From Rhizobium tumorigenes (GTDB lineage: Bacteria > Pseudomonadota > Alphaproteobacteria > Rhizobiales > Rhizobiaceae), in NCBI RefSeq assembly GCF_003240565.2, contig NZ_CP117255.1, positions 868,001 to 932,000 of the forward strand: 64,000 nt of DNA, read 5' to 3'. This document shows positions 46,330 to 55,917 of this stretch, in pieces. The notes beneath the pieces were generated by a model that did no database searches, was not told the DNA's origin, and saw only the letters and a program-made list of their open reading frames with translations. Positions within the stretch are counted from its first letter, which is position 1. Each line of letters starts with the position of its first letter. The translations under genes and the position numbers were made by a program.

Positions 46330-47568
46330 CTATTGTTTATCGCGCTCGGAAGGCGGTGTGGCCAGCTTGTTGAAGTAGGTGGAGGTGCGCAGCAGATTGC
46401 GGAAGCGCAGGCGCCGCCGCTCGGTCGGGACGCCCTCGCGCACTGTCATGCGCTGCAGCGTGTAGAGCATGAAGAAAAACAGAACGGCGGCCATGTAGGC
46501 AAACAGCACGCGCGGGCCGAACCTGTCGAGCATGAAGGCTGCAAACATCGGCCCGACGATGGCGCCGACCGACCAGAAAAACAGTGTGCCTGCGGAGACC
46601 AGTGCATGTTGGCCCTTGGCGGCATGGTCGTTGGCGTGGGCCGAGCAGAGCGAGTAGAGCGGCATGCAGAAAGCGCCGAACATAAAGATGCCGATAAAAT
46701 TGCGCCATTCGCTGCTGCCAGCGACAAGCGCCAGGAACAGGCAGCCTACGAGCCCCCCGATGGATGAGACGAGGATGATCAGCCGCCGGTCGAGCCTGTC
46801 GGAATAGGCGCCTAGCGGATATTGCAGCACGATACCGGCAAAGATCCCGACGCTCATGAAGGTTGCGATCCCCGTCACCGACAGGCCTATGCCCTGCGCA
46901 TAGACCGGACCCAGCGAGCGGAACACCGAGTTTGTCAGCCCAACGACGACGCAGCCGACGGTGGCGAGCGGCGATATCCGCCACAGCGTCTTGATATCGA
47001 AGCGGATGGCCTCCGGTGCGCCCGGGCTCGAGCGGTCGGCAAAGGAGATCGGCACCAGCGACAGGCTGAGCGCCATCGAGATGATGGCAAACAGCTGGAA
47101 CCCGTCGATGCCGACGGATGGTATAAGATATTGCGCCAACGTCACCGAGCCCAGGTCGACGAAACGATAGACCGACAGCGTGCGCGCCCGGTTGGAGTTG
47201 GTCACGCGGGCGTTCAGCCAGCTTTCGACAACGGCAAAAAGCCCTGCAAAACACAGGCCCTGCACGAGCCGCATGCTGAACCAGAACCATGGCACGATCA
47301 GCAGCACCATGGCGATCGACGCCGCCGATGCGATGGCGGCCAGCGCCGAGAAGGCGCGGATATGGCCGATAGAGCGGATGATGCGGGTGACATAGACGCA
47401 GCCGATGGCAAAGCCGATATTGTAGCCGGTGCCGACGAGCCCGATGGTCGAAGCCGAAAAGCCTTCGTGCAGTGCGCGCAGCGAAATGAACGTCGCCTGC
47501 AGACCGTTGCCACCGATCAGGATACCGGCCGTGACGAGCAAAGGAATAAGGGGTCGGATCTGGCTCAT
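46330..47568 (-). CDS. MFS transporter (YcaD-like)
   Basis: The 412-residue inner-membrane protein has the twelve-helix major facilitator layout, starting MSQIRPLIPLLVTAGILIGG. The loop between helices 2 and 3 is IGCVYVTRIIRSIGHIRAF, and the pattern LNARVTNSNRARTLSVYRFVD matches the YcaD/UMF-type subgroup. The substrate is unknown. The start at 47568 was chosen because the open frame upstream to 47817 does not resemble a transporter and overlaps the aspS promoter region. A C-terminal tail rich in Arg/Thr is cytoplasmic. Confidence 0.86.
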   Translation of the reverse strand: MSQIRPLIPLLVTAGILIGGNGLQATFISLRALHEGFSASTIGLVGTGYNIGFAIGCVYVTRIIRSIGHIRAFSALAAIASAASIAMVLLIVPWFWFSMRLVQGLCFAGLFAVVESWLNARVTNSNRARTLSVYRFVDLGSVTLAQYLIPSVGIDGFQLFAIISMALSLSLVPISFADRSSPGAPEAIRFDIKTLWRISPLATVGCVVVGLTNSVFRSLGPVYAQGIGLSVTGIATFMSVGIFAGIVLQYPLGAYSDRLDRRLIILVSSIGGLVGCLFLALVAGSSEWRNFIGIFMFGAFCMPLYSLCSAHANDHAAKGQHALVSAGTLFFWSVGAIVGPMFAAFMLDRFGPRVLFAYMAAVLFFFMLYTLQRMTVREGVPTERRRLRFRNLLRTSTYFNKLATPPSERDKQ

Positions 47569-47684
47569 CGGGGAGGCCTGCAAACGAATCGAACCACGAC
47601 CGCGACCGGCCCGGCAACATGGCTGTCTTTCTAGGCGGGGTTTGGCTATAAAGACAACCTCAAACGCGACGAGGCGTGGCAAGT

Positions 47685-47713
47685 CTTGACAAATGAGGCA
47701 GGCCATGCGCTTT
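47685..47713 (+). promoter_or_regulatory. Possible aspS promoter
   Basis: CTTGAC (47685-47690) is a perfect alphaproteobacterial -35 element in the 224-bp gap upstream of aspS. At 17 bp the -10 position reads CGCTTT, a poor match, so only the -35 half is convincing. The ATG of aspS lies about 80 bp further on. Confidence 0.35.
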
Positions 47714-47792
47714 TCCGCCCGATTTTCTCGACGGGGAGATCGCGGCATTTCGACCGCCTCTGCCACCGTCCGCCAAGCCCAGGAATAATAAA

Positions 47793-49583
47793 ATGCATCG
47801 CTATCGCAGCCATACATGCGCCGCTCTCAGCAAGTCCGACGTCGGGTCGACCGTGCGCATCTCCGGCTGGGTCCATCGCGTCCGCGACCACGGCGGCCTG
47901 CTGTTCGTCGACCTCCGCGACCACTACGGCATGACGCAGATCGTCGTCGATCCGGACTCACCGGCCTTCAAACAGGCTGAACTGGTCCGCGGCGAATGGG
48001 TCATCCGCGTCGATGGCCTCGTCAAGGCACGCACCGAGGACACCGTCAACAAGACGATGCCGACAGGCGAGATCGAGCTCTACGCACAGGAGATAGAGAT
48101 CCTGTCCGTCGCCAAAGAGTTGCCGCTGCCGGTTTTCGGCGAACCGGACTATCCGGAAGACGTGCGCCTGAAATACCGCTTCCTCGACCTTCGCCGCGAA
48201 ACGCTGCACAAGAACATCGTCAAGCGCAGCCAGATCATCTCCGACATCCGCAACCGCATGACGTCGGCCGGCTTCGGCGAATACACGACGCCAATCCTGA
48301 CGGCCTCGTCGCCGGAAGGCGCGCGCGACTTTCTGGTTCCGTCACGCATCCATCCCGGCACGTTCTTCGCGCTGCCGCAGGCGCCGCAGCAGTACAAGCA
48401 GCTGTTGATGGTGGCCGGCTTCGACCGCTACTTCCAGATCGCGCCCTGCTTCCGCGACGAAGACCCGCGCGCCGACCGCCTGCCGGGCGAATTCTACCAG
48501 CTCGACATGGAAATGAGCTTCGTCACCCAGGAAGATGTCTGGGACACGATGGCGCCGATCATGACCTCGGTCTTCGAGCAGTTTGCTGAAGGCAAGCCCG
48601 TCACCAAGGATTGGCCGCGTATTCCTTATGACGTGTCGATCCGCAAATACGGCTCCGACAAGCCCGACCTGCGCAACCCGATCGAAATGCAGGCCGTCAC
48701 CGAGCATTTTGCTGGCTCCGGATTCAAGGTGTTCGCCGGCATGATCGCGTCGAACCCGAAGGTCGAAGTCTGGGCTATCCCTGCCAAGACCGGCGGTAGC
48801 CGCGCGTTTTGCGACCGCATGAACGTCTGGGCCCAGTCACTCGGCCAGCCGGGCCTAGGCTACATCTTCTGGAAGGAAGAAGACGGCAAGATCGTCGGCG
48901 CTGGTCCGCTCGCCAAGAACATCGGCGAAGAGCGCACCGAAGCACTGCGCGTGCAGCTCGGCCTCGAAGCCGGCGACGCCAGCTTCTTCGTCGCCGGCGA
49001 ACCGGCCAAATTCTACAAGTTTGCGGGCGAGGCGCGCACCAAGGCTGGCGAAGACCTGAACCTCGTCGACCGCGACCGCTTCGAGCTGTGCTGGATCATC
49101 GACTTCCCGTTCTACGAATGGAGCGAGGAAGAAAAAAAGGTCGACTTCGCGCACAACCCGTTCTCGATGCCGCAGGGTGGCCTCGAGGCACTGCAGACGC
49201 AGGATCCGCTGTCGCTGAAGGCCTACCAGTACGACGCCGTCTGCAATGGCTTCGAAATCGCCTCGGGCTCGATCCGTAACCAGTCGCCGGAAGCCATGGT
49301 CAAGGCCTTCGAACTGGTCGGACTCAGCCAGACCGATGTCGAGGAGCGTTTCGGCGGCATGTACCGTGCATTCCAGTACGGCGCCCCTCCGCACGGCGGC
49401 TGCGCCTTCGGTATCGATCGCGTCGTGATGCTGCTGCTCGGTGCGAAGAACCTGCGCGAGATCACGTTGTTCCCGATGAACCAGCAGGCCCAGGATCTGC
49501 TGATGAACGCCCCGTCTCCGGCAGCGCCGAAGCAGCTCATGGAGCTGTCGCTGCGCGTTATTCCGCCGATCAAGAAGGACTGA
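47793..49583 (+). CDS. aspS: Aspartyl-tRNA synthetase, probably non-discriminating
   Basis: AspRS charges tRNA-Asp and, in its non-discriminating form, also tRNA-Asn as a GatCAB substrate. The 596-residue class II synthetase has the N-terminal OB anticodon-binding domain (about 1-105), motif 2 ([20 protein letters not shown]), the GAD insertion and motif 3 ([12 protein letters not shown]). At the position separating the two forms it has His33 (VRDHGGLLF), as in known non-discriminating enzymes, where discriminating ones such as that of E. coli have Leu. A terminator follows directly. Confidence 0.95.
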   Translation: MHRYRSHTCAALSKSDVGSTVRISGWVHRVRDHGGLLFVDLRDHYGMTQIVVDPDSPAFKQAELVRGEWVIRVDGLVKARTEDTVNKTMPTGEIELYAQEIEILSVAKELPLPVFGEPDYPEDVRLKYRFLDLRRETLHKNIVKRSQIISDIRNRMTSAGFGEYTTPILTASSPEGARDFLVPSRIHPGTFFALPQAPQQYKQLLMVAGFDRYFQIAPCFRDEDPRADRLPGEFYQLDMEMSFVTQEDVWDTMAPIMTSVFEQFAEGKPVTKDWPRIPYDVSIRKYGSDKPDLRNPIEMQAVTEHFAGSGFKVFAGMIASNPKVEVWAIPAKTGGSRAFCDRMNVWAQSLGQPGLGYIFWKEEDGKIVGAGPLAKNIGEERTEALRVQLGLEAGDASFFVAGEPAKFYKFAGEARTKAGEDLNLVDRDRFELCWIIDFPFYEWSEEEKKVDFAHNPFSMPQGGLEALQTQDPLSLKAYQYDAVCNGFEIASGSIRNQSPEAMVKAFELVGLSQTDVEERFGGMYRAFQYGAPPHGGCAFGIDRVVMLLLGAKNLREITLFPMNQQAQDLLMNAPSPAAPKQLMELSLRVIPPIKKD

Positions 49584-49611
49584 TCTCGGTCTCCAGACCG
49601 TTGTAAATTGG

Positions 49612-49641
49612 AACCCGGTGGCGAAAGCTGCCGGGTTTTTT
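49612..49641 (+). terminator. Intrinsic terminator of aspS
   Basis: AACCCGG (49612-49618) pairs with CCGGGTT (49631-49637). The stem continues inward through two G-T wobbles and two G-C pairs to a GAAA tetraloop (49623-49626), giving an 11-bp hairpin followed by TTTT. It lies 28 bp after the aspS stop. Confidence 0.92.
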
Positions 49642-49646
49642 CCTAC

Positions 49647-49675
49647 AAAAAACCCGGCGATACGATCGCCGGGTT
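49647..49675 (-). terminator. Intrinsic terminator of the leftward periplasmic-protein gene
   Basis: AACCCGGCGA (49651-49660) pairs perfectly with TCGCCGGGTT (49666-49675) around a 5-base loop. The adjacent AAAA (49647-49650) is a T-run on the minus strand. It therefore ends transcription coming from the gene at 49700-50890, facing the aspS terminator. Confidence 0.9.
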
Positions 49676-49699
49676 GTGTTCATACATTCGAACTGAGGA

Positions 49700-50890
49700 T
49701 CAATCGTTGGCTGATACCTTCAGCCCGATGACCTTTGGAATGGTGTTCGGCGCACCCATGGCGGCGCCGACGATCATCGGGAAGGGGACCGGCTTTTCCG
49801 GCGAAGCATTCAGCGTGAAGCTCTGCGGATTGTCGAGGTAGCTGTTGATTGCGGCAGAGACCGAGTTCTGCAGTTCCGGGATGTTCAATTGCGCCAGCAT
49901 GATCGGTGCCAGGCCCTTCAGCGTGTTGGCCATCTGCGCGCCCGTGACGTTCTGCGTCGAACCGGCATAATCCAGCAGCCGCTTGGTGATGGAGGCGTCC
50001 TTGAAGTGGATCTCGGCGCTGTCGAGTGTCAGTTGCTGCATCAGCCCCATCATGGCAAGGCCGGTGGCCTGCTGGGCTGCCTGCTTGTCGGGGTTTGCCT
50101 GCGCAGCTTTTGCAGCCTCCTGCAGCGACTTCATGAACTCCATCGTATAGCCGGAGATCGCCAGCGACAGGTCGAGGCGGCCGATATTGTCGAGGTCGAG
50201 GCCGAGGTCTTCGACTGTGACGGTGCCGGGCTTGATCTCCCATCCGCCCTTCATCGTCAGTGCGCCGGAAACGTGCTGCAGGGCAAGCTTGTTGATGGTG
50301 TCCTGCGATGCCGGATCCTTGACATCGGACAGGTCCGCCTTGATCGCGTTGACGTTGCCGCTAAATTCAAAGCCTGAATCGTCATGGGTCGGCGTCAGCG
50401 CGAAATCCATGTCTTTCACCGACAAGACTTCCTTGCCTTCCTTGGTGACCGTCAGAGGGCCCGTGTGGGCTTTGGAATAGAGCAGCATTCCGTCGATGCC
50501 TTCGGCATTGGCGTCGGCCGGTACCGTTACTCCACCCAGGAACATGTCGCTTGCGGTATAGGTCACGCCTTCGTTGGTCACCGAAATATCCGGAAACGTC
50601 ACCTTGTCGATGGCATAGCCGCCGTCGCTTTCTTCCGTGACGTCGCTCATCGTTACCTTGCCGAGGAGAACGCCCTGGCCGCCGGACAGCGGCTTGAACG
50701 AAGCGCCCTTGAGCATCACCGTCGTGTCGTCGACATCGACGCTATCAGTTTCGAGAACGACACCCTGCCGAGCATAGGCAGCATTCATTTTTTTCAGGAG
50801 ATCGTTGCCATCCAGCGCGAAGGCCGAGCTTGCGAGTGAAAGAATGGCGGCGCTGGACAGCATCAGCCGGGTTGTCCGGTAAAAAGTCAT
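49700..50890 (-). CDS. Unknown periplasmic protein
   Basis: I cannot assign a function to this 396-residue protein. It has a signal peptide (LMLSSAAILSLASSAFALDG, cleaved near residue 25). The mature part is a long beta-rich chain with repeated phrases such as VMLKGASFKPLSG, GKVTMSDVTEE and TVTVEDLGLDLDNIGRLDLSL, suggesting a lipid-binding-protein-like or AsmA-like fold. It contains a short helical region (MKSLQEAAKAAQANPDKQAA, about 260-280). It has its own terminator and stands alone. The start at 50890 was chosen because upstream residues to 51019 do not form a signal peptide. Confidence 0.7.
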   Translation of the reverse strand: MTFYRTTRLMLSSAAILSLASSAFALDGNDLLKKMNAAYARQGVVLETDSVDVDDTTVMLKGASFKPLSGGQGVLLGKVTMSDVTEESDGGYAIDKVTFPDISVTNEGVTYTASDMFLGGVTVPADANAEGIDGMLLYSKAHTGPLTVTKEGKEVLSVKDMDFALTPTHDDSGFEFSGNVNAIKADLSDVKDPASQDTINKLALQHVSGALTMKGGWEIKPGTVTVEDLGLDLDNIGRLDLSLAISGYTMEFMKSLQEAAKAAQANPDKQAAQQATGLAMMGLMQQLTLDSAEIHFKDASITKRLLDYAGSTQNVTGAQMANTLKGLAPIMLAQLNIPELQNSVSAAINSYLDNPQSFTLNASPEKPVPFPMIVGAAMGAPNTIPKVIGLKVSAND

Positions 50891-51119
50891 GTCGGGCTTT
50901 TCCTCATTGGCCAAGTGACAAATCGATATGTAGTGTAGACGTGTGGAGCCGGGTTTGTATCGCCCGTGTCTAAAATTCTGGTGAATTGCAATAGGGAAAT
51001 GCGCTCCAAGTCTCTTCACTGTTGCATTGCGGTCAATCTAGGGCGCTGTGCGGGTTAATCCACAGGCTGATACCCCTGTATTCCTTGCCGGACATCATCT
51101 TCTCCGCTAGGCAAAGCCT

Positions 51120-53399
51120 ATGGGACAAGAGATTTTGCCGCCTTCTGGCGGGGGCGATGACGGTATTCTGCCGATTGATCTGAAGGCGGCGCTCGAGGAG
51201 CGATATCTTGCCTATGCGCTATCGACGATCATGCACCGGGCGCTGCCTGACGTACGCGATGGCCTGAAGCCCGTCCATCGCCGCATCATCCACGCGATGA
51301 GCGAAATGGGCATCCGCGCCAACTCGTCGTTCAAGAAAAGCGCCCGCATCGTCGGCGATGTCATCGGTAAGTTCCACCCGCATGGCGACCAGTCGGTCTA
51401 CGACGCGCTCGTCCGTCTGGCCCAGGATTTTTCGCAACGCTATCCCATCGTCGATGGCCAGGGCAACTTCGGCAATATCGATGGAGATAGCGCGGCTGCC
51501 TATCGATACACCGAAGCCCGCATGACCGATGTGGCGACGCTGTTGCTCGAGGGTATCGACCAGGACGCAGTCGACTTCCGTCCGACCTACAACGAGGAAG
51601 ACAGCGAGCCGGTCGTCATGCCGGGCGCCTTCCCGAACTTGCTCGCCAACGGCACGTCCGGCATCGCCGTCGGCATGGCGACATCCATTCCGCCGCATAA
51701 CGCTCACGAGCTCTGCGCCGCCGCGTTGCATCTGATCAAGCATCCGGATGCCACGGTCGAAGACCTGATGGCCGATCCGAACAATCGCGAGAAGGGTGGC
51801 ATCGAGGGCCCCGACCTGCCGACCGGCGGTATCATCATCGACAGCCGCGAAAGCATTGTTGAGGCCTACAAGACGGGGCGCGGCGGTTTTCGCGTTCGCG
51901 CCAAATGGGCGGTCGAGGATCTCGGCCGTGGCGGCTACCAGATCGTCGTCACCGAAATCCCGTTCCAGGTGCAGAAGTCGCGGCTGATCGAAAAGCTCGC
52001 CGAGCTGCTCAACGCCCGCCGCCTGCCGCTGCTGGAAGACGTGCGCGATGAATCCGCCGAGGATGTCCGGCTCATCCTGGTGCCGAAGAGCCGCACGGTC
52101 GACCCGACGATCCTGATGGAATCGATCTTCAAGCTGTCGGAGCTCGAAAACCGTATTCCGCTCAACATGAATGTGCTCTCCATGGGCCGCATTCCGCGCG
52201 TCATGGCGCTGAACGAAGTACTGCTGGAGTGGCTGGCACATCGCAAGGACGTGCTGATCCGTCGCTCGAAGTTCCGGCTCGCAGCGATTGATCGCCGGCT
52301 CGAAATCCTGGGCGGTCTGCTGATTGCCTATCTCAACCTCGACGAGGTGATCCGGATCATCCGCGAGGAGGACGAGCCGAAGCCGGCCTTGATCGCCCGG
52401 TTTGGCGTCACCGACATCCAGGCTGAAGCCATCCTCAACATGCGTCTGCGCAACTTGCGCAAGCTCGAGGAATTCGAAATCCGCACCGAATTCGATGCCC
52501 TGTCGAAGGAGAAGGCAGAGATCGAGGCGTTGCTTGCCTCCGATGAAAAACTCTGGGCGACGATTGCCTGGGAGATCGGCGAAGTCCGCAAGAAATACGC
52601 CAAGGCGACAAAACTCGGCGCCCGCCGCACCGTCTTTGCCGACGCGCCCGATACCGATCTCGAAGCTATCCAGCAGGCGATGATCGAGAAGGAGCCGGTC
52701 ACCATCGTCATCTCGGAAAAGGGCTGGATAAGGGCGCTGAAGGGTCATATCTCGGACACCTCATCGCTGACCTTCAAGGAAGGCGATGCGCTGCGCCTGG
52801 CGTTCCCGGCCCAGACAACCGACAAGCTGCTGATCGTCACCACCGGCGGCAAGGCCTACACGCTCGGCGCCGACAAGCTGCCCGGCGGGCGCGGCCATGG
52901 CGAACCGCTGCGTCTCATCGTCGAGATGGAAAACGACCAGGACGTACTGACCGCCTTCATTCATGATCCACATCGCAAGCTGTTGATCGTCTCGACCGAG
53001 GGCAACGGCTTTATCGTTCCTGAAGCGGAGATGGCTGCCAACACCCGCAAGGGCAAGCAGATCATGAATGTATCGATGCCGGCAGAGGCCAAGCTGCTCG
53101 TGCCGGTCAAGGGTAATCATCTGGCAGTGGTCGGCGAAAACCGCAAGATGGTGGTCTTCCCGCTTGCGCAGATCCCCGAAATGTCGCGCGGCAAGGGCGT
53201 ACGCCTTCAGCGCTACAAGGATGGCGGAATTTCTGATGTCCGTTGCTTCAGCCTTGCCGACGGGTTGACCTGGGCTGACAGCGCAGGCCGCAGCTTTACG
53301 AGATCGAAGGATGACCTGATCGAGTGGCTAGGCGACCGCGGTGCCGCAGGCCGAGCCGTGCCGAAGGGCTTCCCTCGCAGCGGTAAATTCTCGGGCTAG
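51120..53399 (+). CDS. parC: DNA topoisomerase IV subunit A
   Basis: ParC is the DNA-cleaving subunit that unlinks daughter chromosomes together with ParE. The 759-residue protein has the catalytic Tyr130 ([10 protein letters not shown]) in the winged-helix domain, the tower and coiled-coil domains, and a C-terminal beta-pinwheel (about 505-750). The length and the C-terminal domain fit ParC rather than GyrA. At the position equivalent to E. coli Ser80 it has Gln91 ([11 protein letters not shown]), and at Glu84 it has Asp95. The ATG lies in GCCTATGGGACAAG, without a strong ribosome-binding site. parE is not in this window. Confidence 0.94.
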   Translation: MGQEILPPSGGGDDGILPIDLKAALEERYLAYALSTIMHRALPDVRDGLKPVHRRIIHAMSEMGIRANSSFKKSARIVGDVIGKFHPHGDQSVYDALVRLAQDFSQRYPIVDGQGNFGNIDGDSAAAYRYTEARMTDVATLLLEGIDQDAVDFRPTYNEEDSEPVVMPGAFPNLLANGTSGIAVGMATSIPPHNAHELCAAALHLIKHPDATVEDLMADPNNREKGGIEGPDLPTGGIIIDSRESIVEAYKTGRGGFRVRAKWAVEDLGRGGYQIVVTEIPFQVQKSRLIEKLAELLNARRLPLLEDVRDESAEDVRLILVPKSRTVDPTILMESIFKLSELENRIPLNMNVLSMGRIPRVMALNEVLLEWLAHRKDVLIRRSKFRLAAIDRRLEILGGLLIAYLNLDEVIRIIREEDEPKPALIARFGVTDIQAEAILNMRLRNLRKLEEFEIRTEFDALSKEKAEIEALLASDEKLWATIAWEIGEVRKKYAKATKLGARRTVFADAPDTDLEAIQQAMIEKEPVTIVISEKGWIRALKGHISDTSSLTFKEGDALRLAFPAQTTDKLLIVTTGGKAYTLGADKLPGGRGHGEPLRLIVEMENDQDVLTAFIHDPHRKLLIVSTEGNGFIVPEAEMAANTRKGKQIMNVSMPAEAKLLVPVKGNHLAVVGENRKMVVFPLAQIPEMSRGKGVRLQRYKDGGISDVRCFSLADGLTWADSAGRSFTRSKDDLIEWLGDRGAAGRAVPKGFPRSGKFSG

Positions 53400-53421
53400 C
53401 GAGCGAGGCCACCTGCGTGGG

Positions 53422-53811
53422 CTACTCCGGCAGGGGCACGCTCATATCACGCAGAAAGCGCGTCGCGCCGTCTTCGTCTATTTCGCCGGCGGCGATGCCG
53501 AGGACGAACGTGTAAAGATTGACGTCGGTCGTCTCGATTTCGAACCCGTTTTCCATCAAGAACACGGCAGCTGCGACGATGCCGATGCGCTTGTTGCCGT
53601 CAATGAACGCATGATTCTTGACGAGCCCGAAAATATAGGCCGCGGCAAGTTCGAAAATATCGTCGCAGCCATAACTTTCTTTGTTAATGGGGCGAGCAAG
53701 TGCGGATTCCAGCATTCCTTCATCGCGCAGCCCGGATGCACCGCCAAACCTCTCGATCTGCATTCGGTGCAGTTCTTCGACGAGGGAGCGGCCGAGAAAG
53801 ATGATCTCCAT
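53422..53811 (-). CDS. Death-on-curing family toxin (Doc)
   Basis: Doc-type toxins carry a Fic fold and phosphorylate elongation factor Tu, blocking translation. The 129-residue protein has the family motif HAFIDGNKR (His67 to Arg75), plus GLRDEGMLESALARP near the N-terminus. The motif is intact, including the catalytic His. The start at 53811 shares a base with the antitoxin stop (TGATG); a GTG three bases earlier is also possible. It is cotranscribed with and downstream of the antitoxin, the standard order. It lies 22 bp from the convergent end of parC. Confidence 0.88.
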   Translation of the reverse strand: MEIIFLGRSLVEELHRMQIERFGGASGLRDEGMLESALARPINKESYGCDDIFELAAAYIFGLVKNHAFIDGNKRIGIVAAAVFLMENGFEIETTDVNLYTFVLGIAAGEIDEDGATRFLRDMSVPLPE

Positions 53812-54032
53812 CACTCGGCCAGCTTTTTGAGAGCCACCTTGTACTTTTCCATGAAGCGCTGGGCGTGATCCATCTGCCGGGAAATATCCTCGGCAATGGG
53901 TCGCATTTGCAGATTGCCATTGTCTGTACTCAGAGCCAGCTGATCGCCAGCCTTAAGGCCTAGGCGATCGAGAACCTCCTTCGGCAGGATCACACCTTCA
54001 GAATTGCCGATCTTGCGAATGATGACGTTCAT
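53811..54032 (-). CDS. AbrB/MazE-family antitoxin
   Basis: The 73-residue protein has a swapped-hairpin AbrB/MazE/SpoVT DNA-binding domain (IRKIGNSEGVILPKEVLDRL, LKAGDQLALSTDNG) and a C-terminal tail (about 45-73, RQMDHAQRFMEKYKVALKK) suited to wrapping the toxin. Doc is usually paired with Phd, so a MazE-like partner is the unusual point. It would repress its own operon by binding near its promoter, where a 12-bp palindrome is found. The ATG follows GAGCGAGAG. Confidence 0.88.
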   Translation of the reverse strand: MNVIIRKIGNSEGVILPKEVLDRLGLKAGDQLALSTDNGNLQMRPIAEDISRQMDHAQRFMEKYKVALKKLAE

Positions 54033-54056
54033 AGCTCTCGCTCCGATGTTGTAACT

Positions 54057-54068
54057 GTGTTATAACAC
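54057..54068. promoter_or_regulatory. Palindrome upstream of the toxin-antitoxin operon
   Basis: GTGTTATAACAC is a perfect 12-bp palindrome 25 bp before the antitoxin ATG. Read on the minus strand it contains a TTATAA core that could overlap the -10 element. A site here is where an antitoxin would bind to repress its own operon. Confidence 0.5.
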
Positions 54069-54097
54069 GAGCAACGACGGGCTGCAAGTCCGTGTCG

Positions 54098-54985
54098 TTA
54101 TCCAGCCAGCGCTGCTTGACGACCCTTCGTTCGGGCCTGCCAGAGCGAGTGGCTCGCCAGCGCGACCATCATGACGGAGCCGCCGATCAATGTCATCGGG
54201 CGCGGTGTCTCCTCAAAGATCATCCAGATCCAGACAGGTGCCAGGATGGTTTCGAGCAGGTAGAACATCGCCACCTCCGGGCCGGACAGGTATCGAGGGC
54301 CTGTGGCAAGGCACCAGAAGGCGAGCGGCATCATCAGGCCGCCGTCGAGGAGGATCCAGAAGGGGTGATCGACGACCAGCCCTGAGGGCAGGGCATAGGA
54401 TAGCCCGATCGCCGCCGGGATGACCGTCGCCAGCAGCGGCATGAAGCCCATTCCCCGCTTCGAGCCCCGGCCGATGGTGATGGCACAGGCGGTGGTCAGC
54501 GCCGAAATGGCCGATAGCAGGTCGCCGAGCCAATGTCCGCCGCCGACGCCATCGCCAACGATCAGCCCAACGCCCACCAGCATGGCAAGCATGGTGGCTA
54601 TTGTGACGTTCGACGGTCGCTCGCCGATCACGAACCATGCGAGGAGGGCCGCAAACATCGGATTGAAGGCGAGGATGAACACCACATTGGCGGCGCTGGT
54701 GTAATAGACCGCGAGGATGAAGGTGACAGTGCCGATACCGTAGAACAGGCCAACCCAGAGGCCGGTTGCGCCCGGCAGCAGCAGGCGCCATGGCTGTCCG
54801 CCCGCCCTGAGGACCAGCAGCAGGATAATGCCGACAGAAAGGGTGACGATATTGCGCAGGCCGAGGATCGACCAGGCTTCACCGCTGGAAAGACGGATGA
54901 GCGGGATGTCCATCGATAGCGCGAGGCCGCCGATGGTCGTCAGCAGGAGGCCCTTGCCATGGTCGGATAAGGCTGAAAATCCCAT
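54098..54985 (-). CDS. EamA-family drug/metabolite exporter
   Basis: The 295-residue inner-membrane protein has ten hydrophobic segments in two repeats of the EamA (DMT) fold, with the signatures AANVVFILAFNPMFAALLAWFVIGE and ETILAPVWIWMIFEETPRP at equivalent places in each half. It would export a metabolite or drug; the substrate is unknown. Its ATG directly follows the stop of the bpt/ate gene, so the two are cotranscribed. Confidence 0.87.
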   Translation of the reverse strand: MGFSALSDHGKGLLLTTIGGLALSMDIPLIRLSSGEAWSILGLRNIVTLSVGIILLLVLRAGGQPWRLLLPGATGLWVGLFYGIGTVTFILAVYYTSAANVVFILAFNPMFAALLAWFVIGERPSNVTIATMLAMLVGVGLIVGDGVGGGHWLGDLLSAISALTTACAITIGRGSKRGMGFMPLLATVIPAAIGLSYALPSGLVVDHPFWILLDGGLMMPLAFWCLATGPRYLSGPEVAMFYLLETILAPVWIWMIFEETPRPMTLIGGSVMMVALASHSLWQARTKGRQAALAG

Positions 54986-55759
54986 TCAGACAGCGTTGGG
55001 GTCGAGGGAGGCCGGGTCAAATCGTTCCCATCCGCGCGGGGTCAGATGCTCCTGCGGCTGGTAGCGCGTCTTGTAGTCCATCTTGCGAGAGCCGTTGACC
55101 CAGTATCCGAGGTAGACATGCGGCAGGCCGAGCAGCTTGGCGCGGCGGATATGGTCGAGGATCATGAAGGTGCCGAGCGAGCGCTTGTCGAGTGCTGGAT
55201 TATAGTAAGAGTACACCATCGACAGGCCGTCGCTCATGACGTCGGTGAGGGCTGCGGCCATCAGTTCGCCTGTCGGACGCTCCTGCAGGCCAGAACCTTC
55301 CTCGCGGCGGCGATACTCGATTATGCGTGTATTGACATGGGTATCCTCGACCATGATGGCGTAGTCGAGCACCGTCATGTCGGACATACCACCCTGCTGG
55401 TGTCGGTCATCGAGATAACGGCGAAACAGCGAATATTGCTCGCTCGAGGGCTGGGCCGGAAATTCCGTTGCGATGATGTCCTCGTTTGTCGCCACGACGC
55501 GGTTCATGGATCGTGTCGCTTGGAACTCCTGGGCGAGGATACGCACGGAGACGCACGCACGGCACGCTTCGCAAGCCGGGCGATAGGCAATGTTCTGCGA
55601 GCGCCTGAAGCCGCCCTGGGTAAGGATGTCGTTCATCTCCGTGGCGCGTGCGCCGACCAGATGCGTGAACACCTTCCGCTCCATTTCGTGCGGCAGGTAA
55701 GGGCAGGCAGCCGGAGCGGTCAGATAGAACTGCGGAGATGGCGTTGTCTGCGTGTTCAT
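54986..55759 (-). CDS. bpt: Leucyl/arginyl-tRNA--protein transferase (Bpt/Ate)
   Basis: This enzyme adds a leucine (or arginine) to proteins with acidic N-termini, feeding the N-degron pathway for degradation by ClpAP with ClpS. The 257-residue protein has the N-terminal cysteine cluster ACPYLP and [12 protein letters not shown], plus the family core [19 protein letters not shown] and [20 protein letters not shown]. Rhizobial members are annotated either as Bpt or as arginyltransferase; sequence alone does not settle the amino acid used. It is followed without a gap by an EamA exporter gene. Confidence 0.9.
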   Translation of the reverse strand: MNTQTTPSPQFYLTAPAACPYLPHEMERKVFTHLVGARATEMNDILTQGGFRRSQNIAYRPACEACRACVSVRILAQEFQATRSMNRVVATNEDIIATEFPAQPSSEQYSLFRRYLDDRHQQGGMSDMTVLDYAIMVEDTHVNTRIIEYRRREEGSGLQERPTGELMAAALTDVMSDGLSMVYSYYNPALDKRSLGTFMILDHIRRAKLLGLPHVYLGYWVNGSRKMDYKTRYQPQEHLTPRGWERFDPASLDPNAV

Positions 55760-55917
55760 CAGCCGAAAATCGACCTCTCGTCAGTCGTCAAAAGTGTGCC
55801 CGTTCAAGCATGGCGAAAGAATGCGAAACGTCAACACCGGTAATTGCTCCCGGGCTGACGTTTTGTCGCTTCTGCGAAACAAACTTCAATACTGCAAAGA
55901 TATAGGCGCGACTTGCC

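Noticed and set aside
47569..47817. N-terminal extension of the MFS transporter
   Set aside because: The extension is Arg/Cys-rich, not membrane-like, and would overlap the start of aspS.
51219..52748. Open frame of about 500 codons opposite parC
   Set aside because: Antisense shadow of parC with no family features; the parC frame has all expected motifs.
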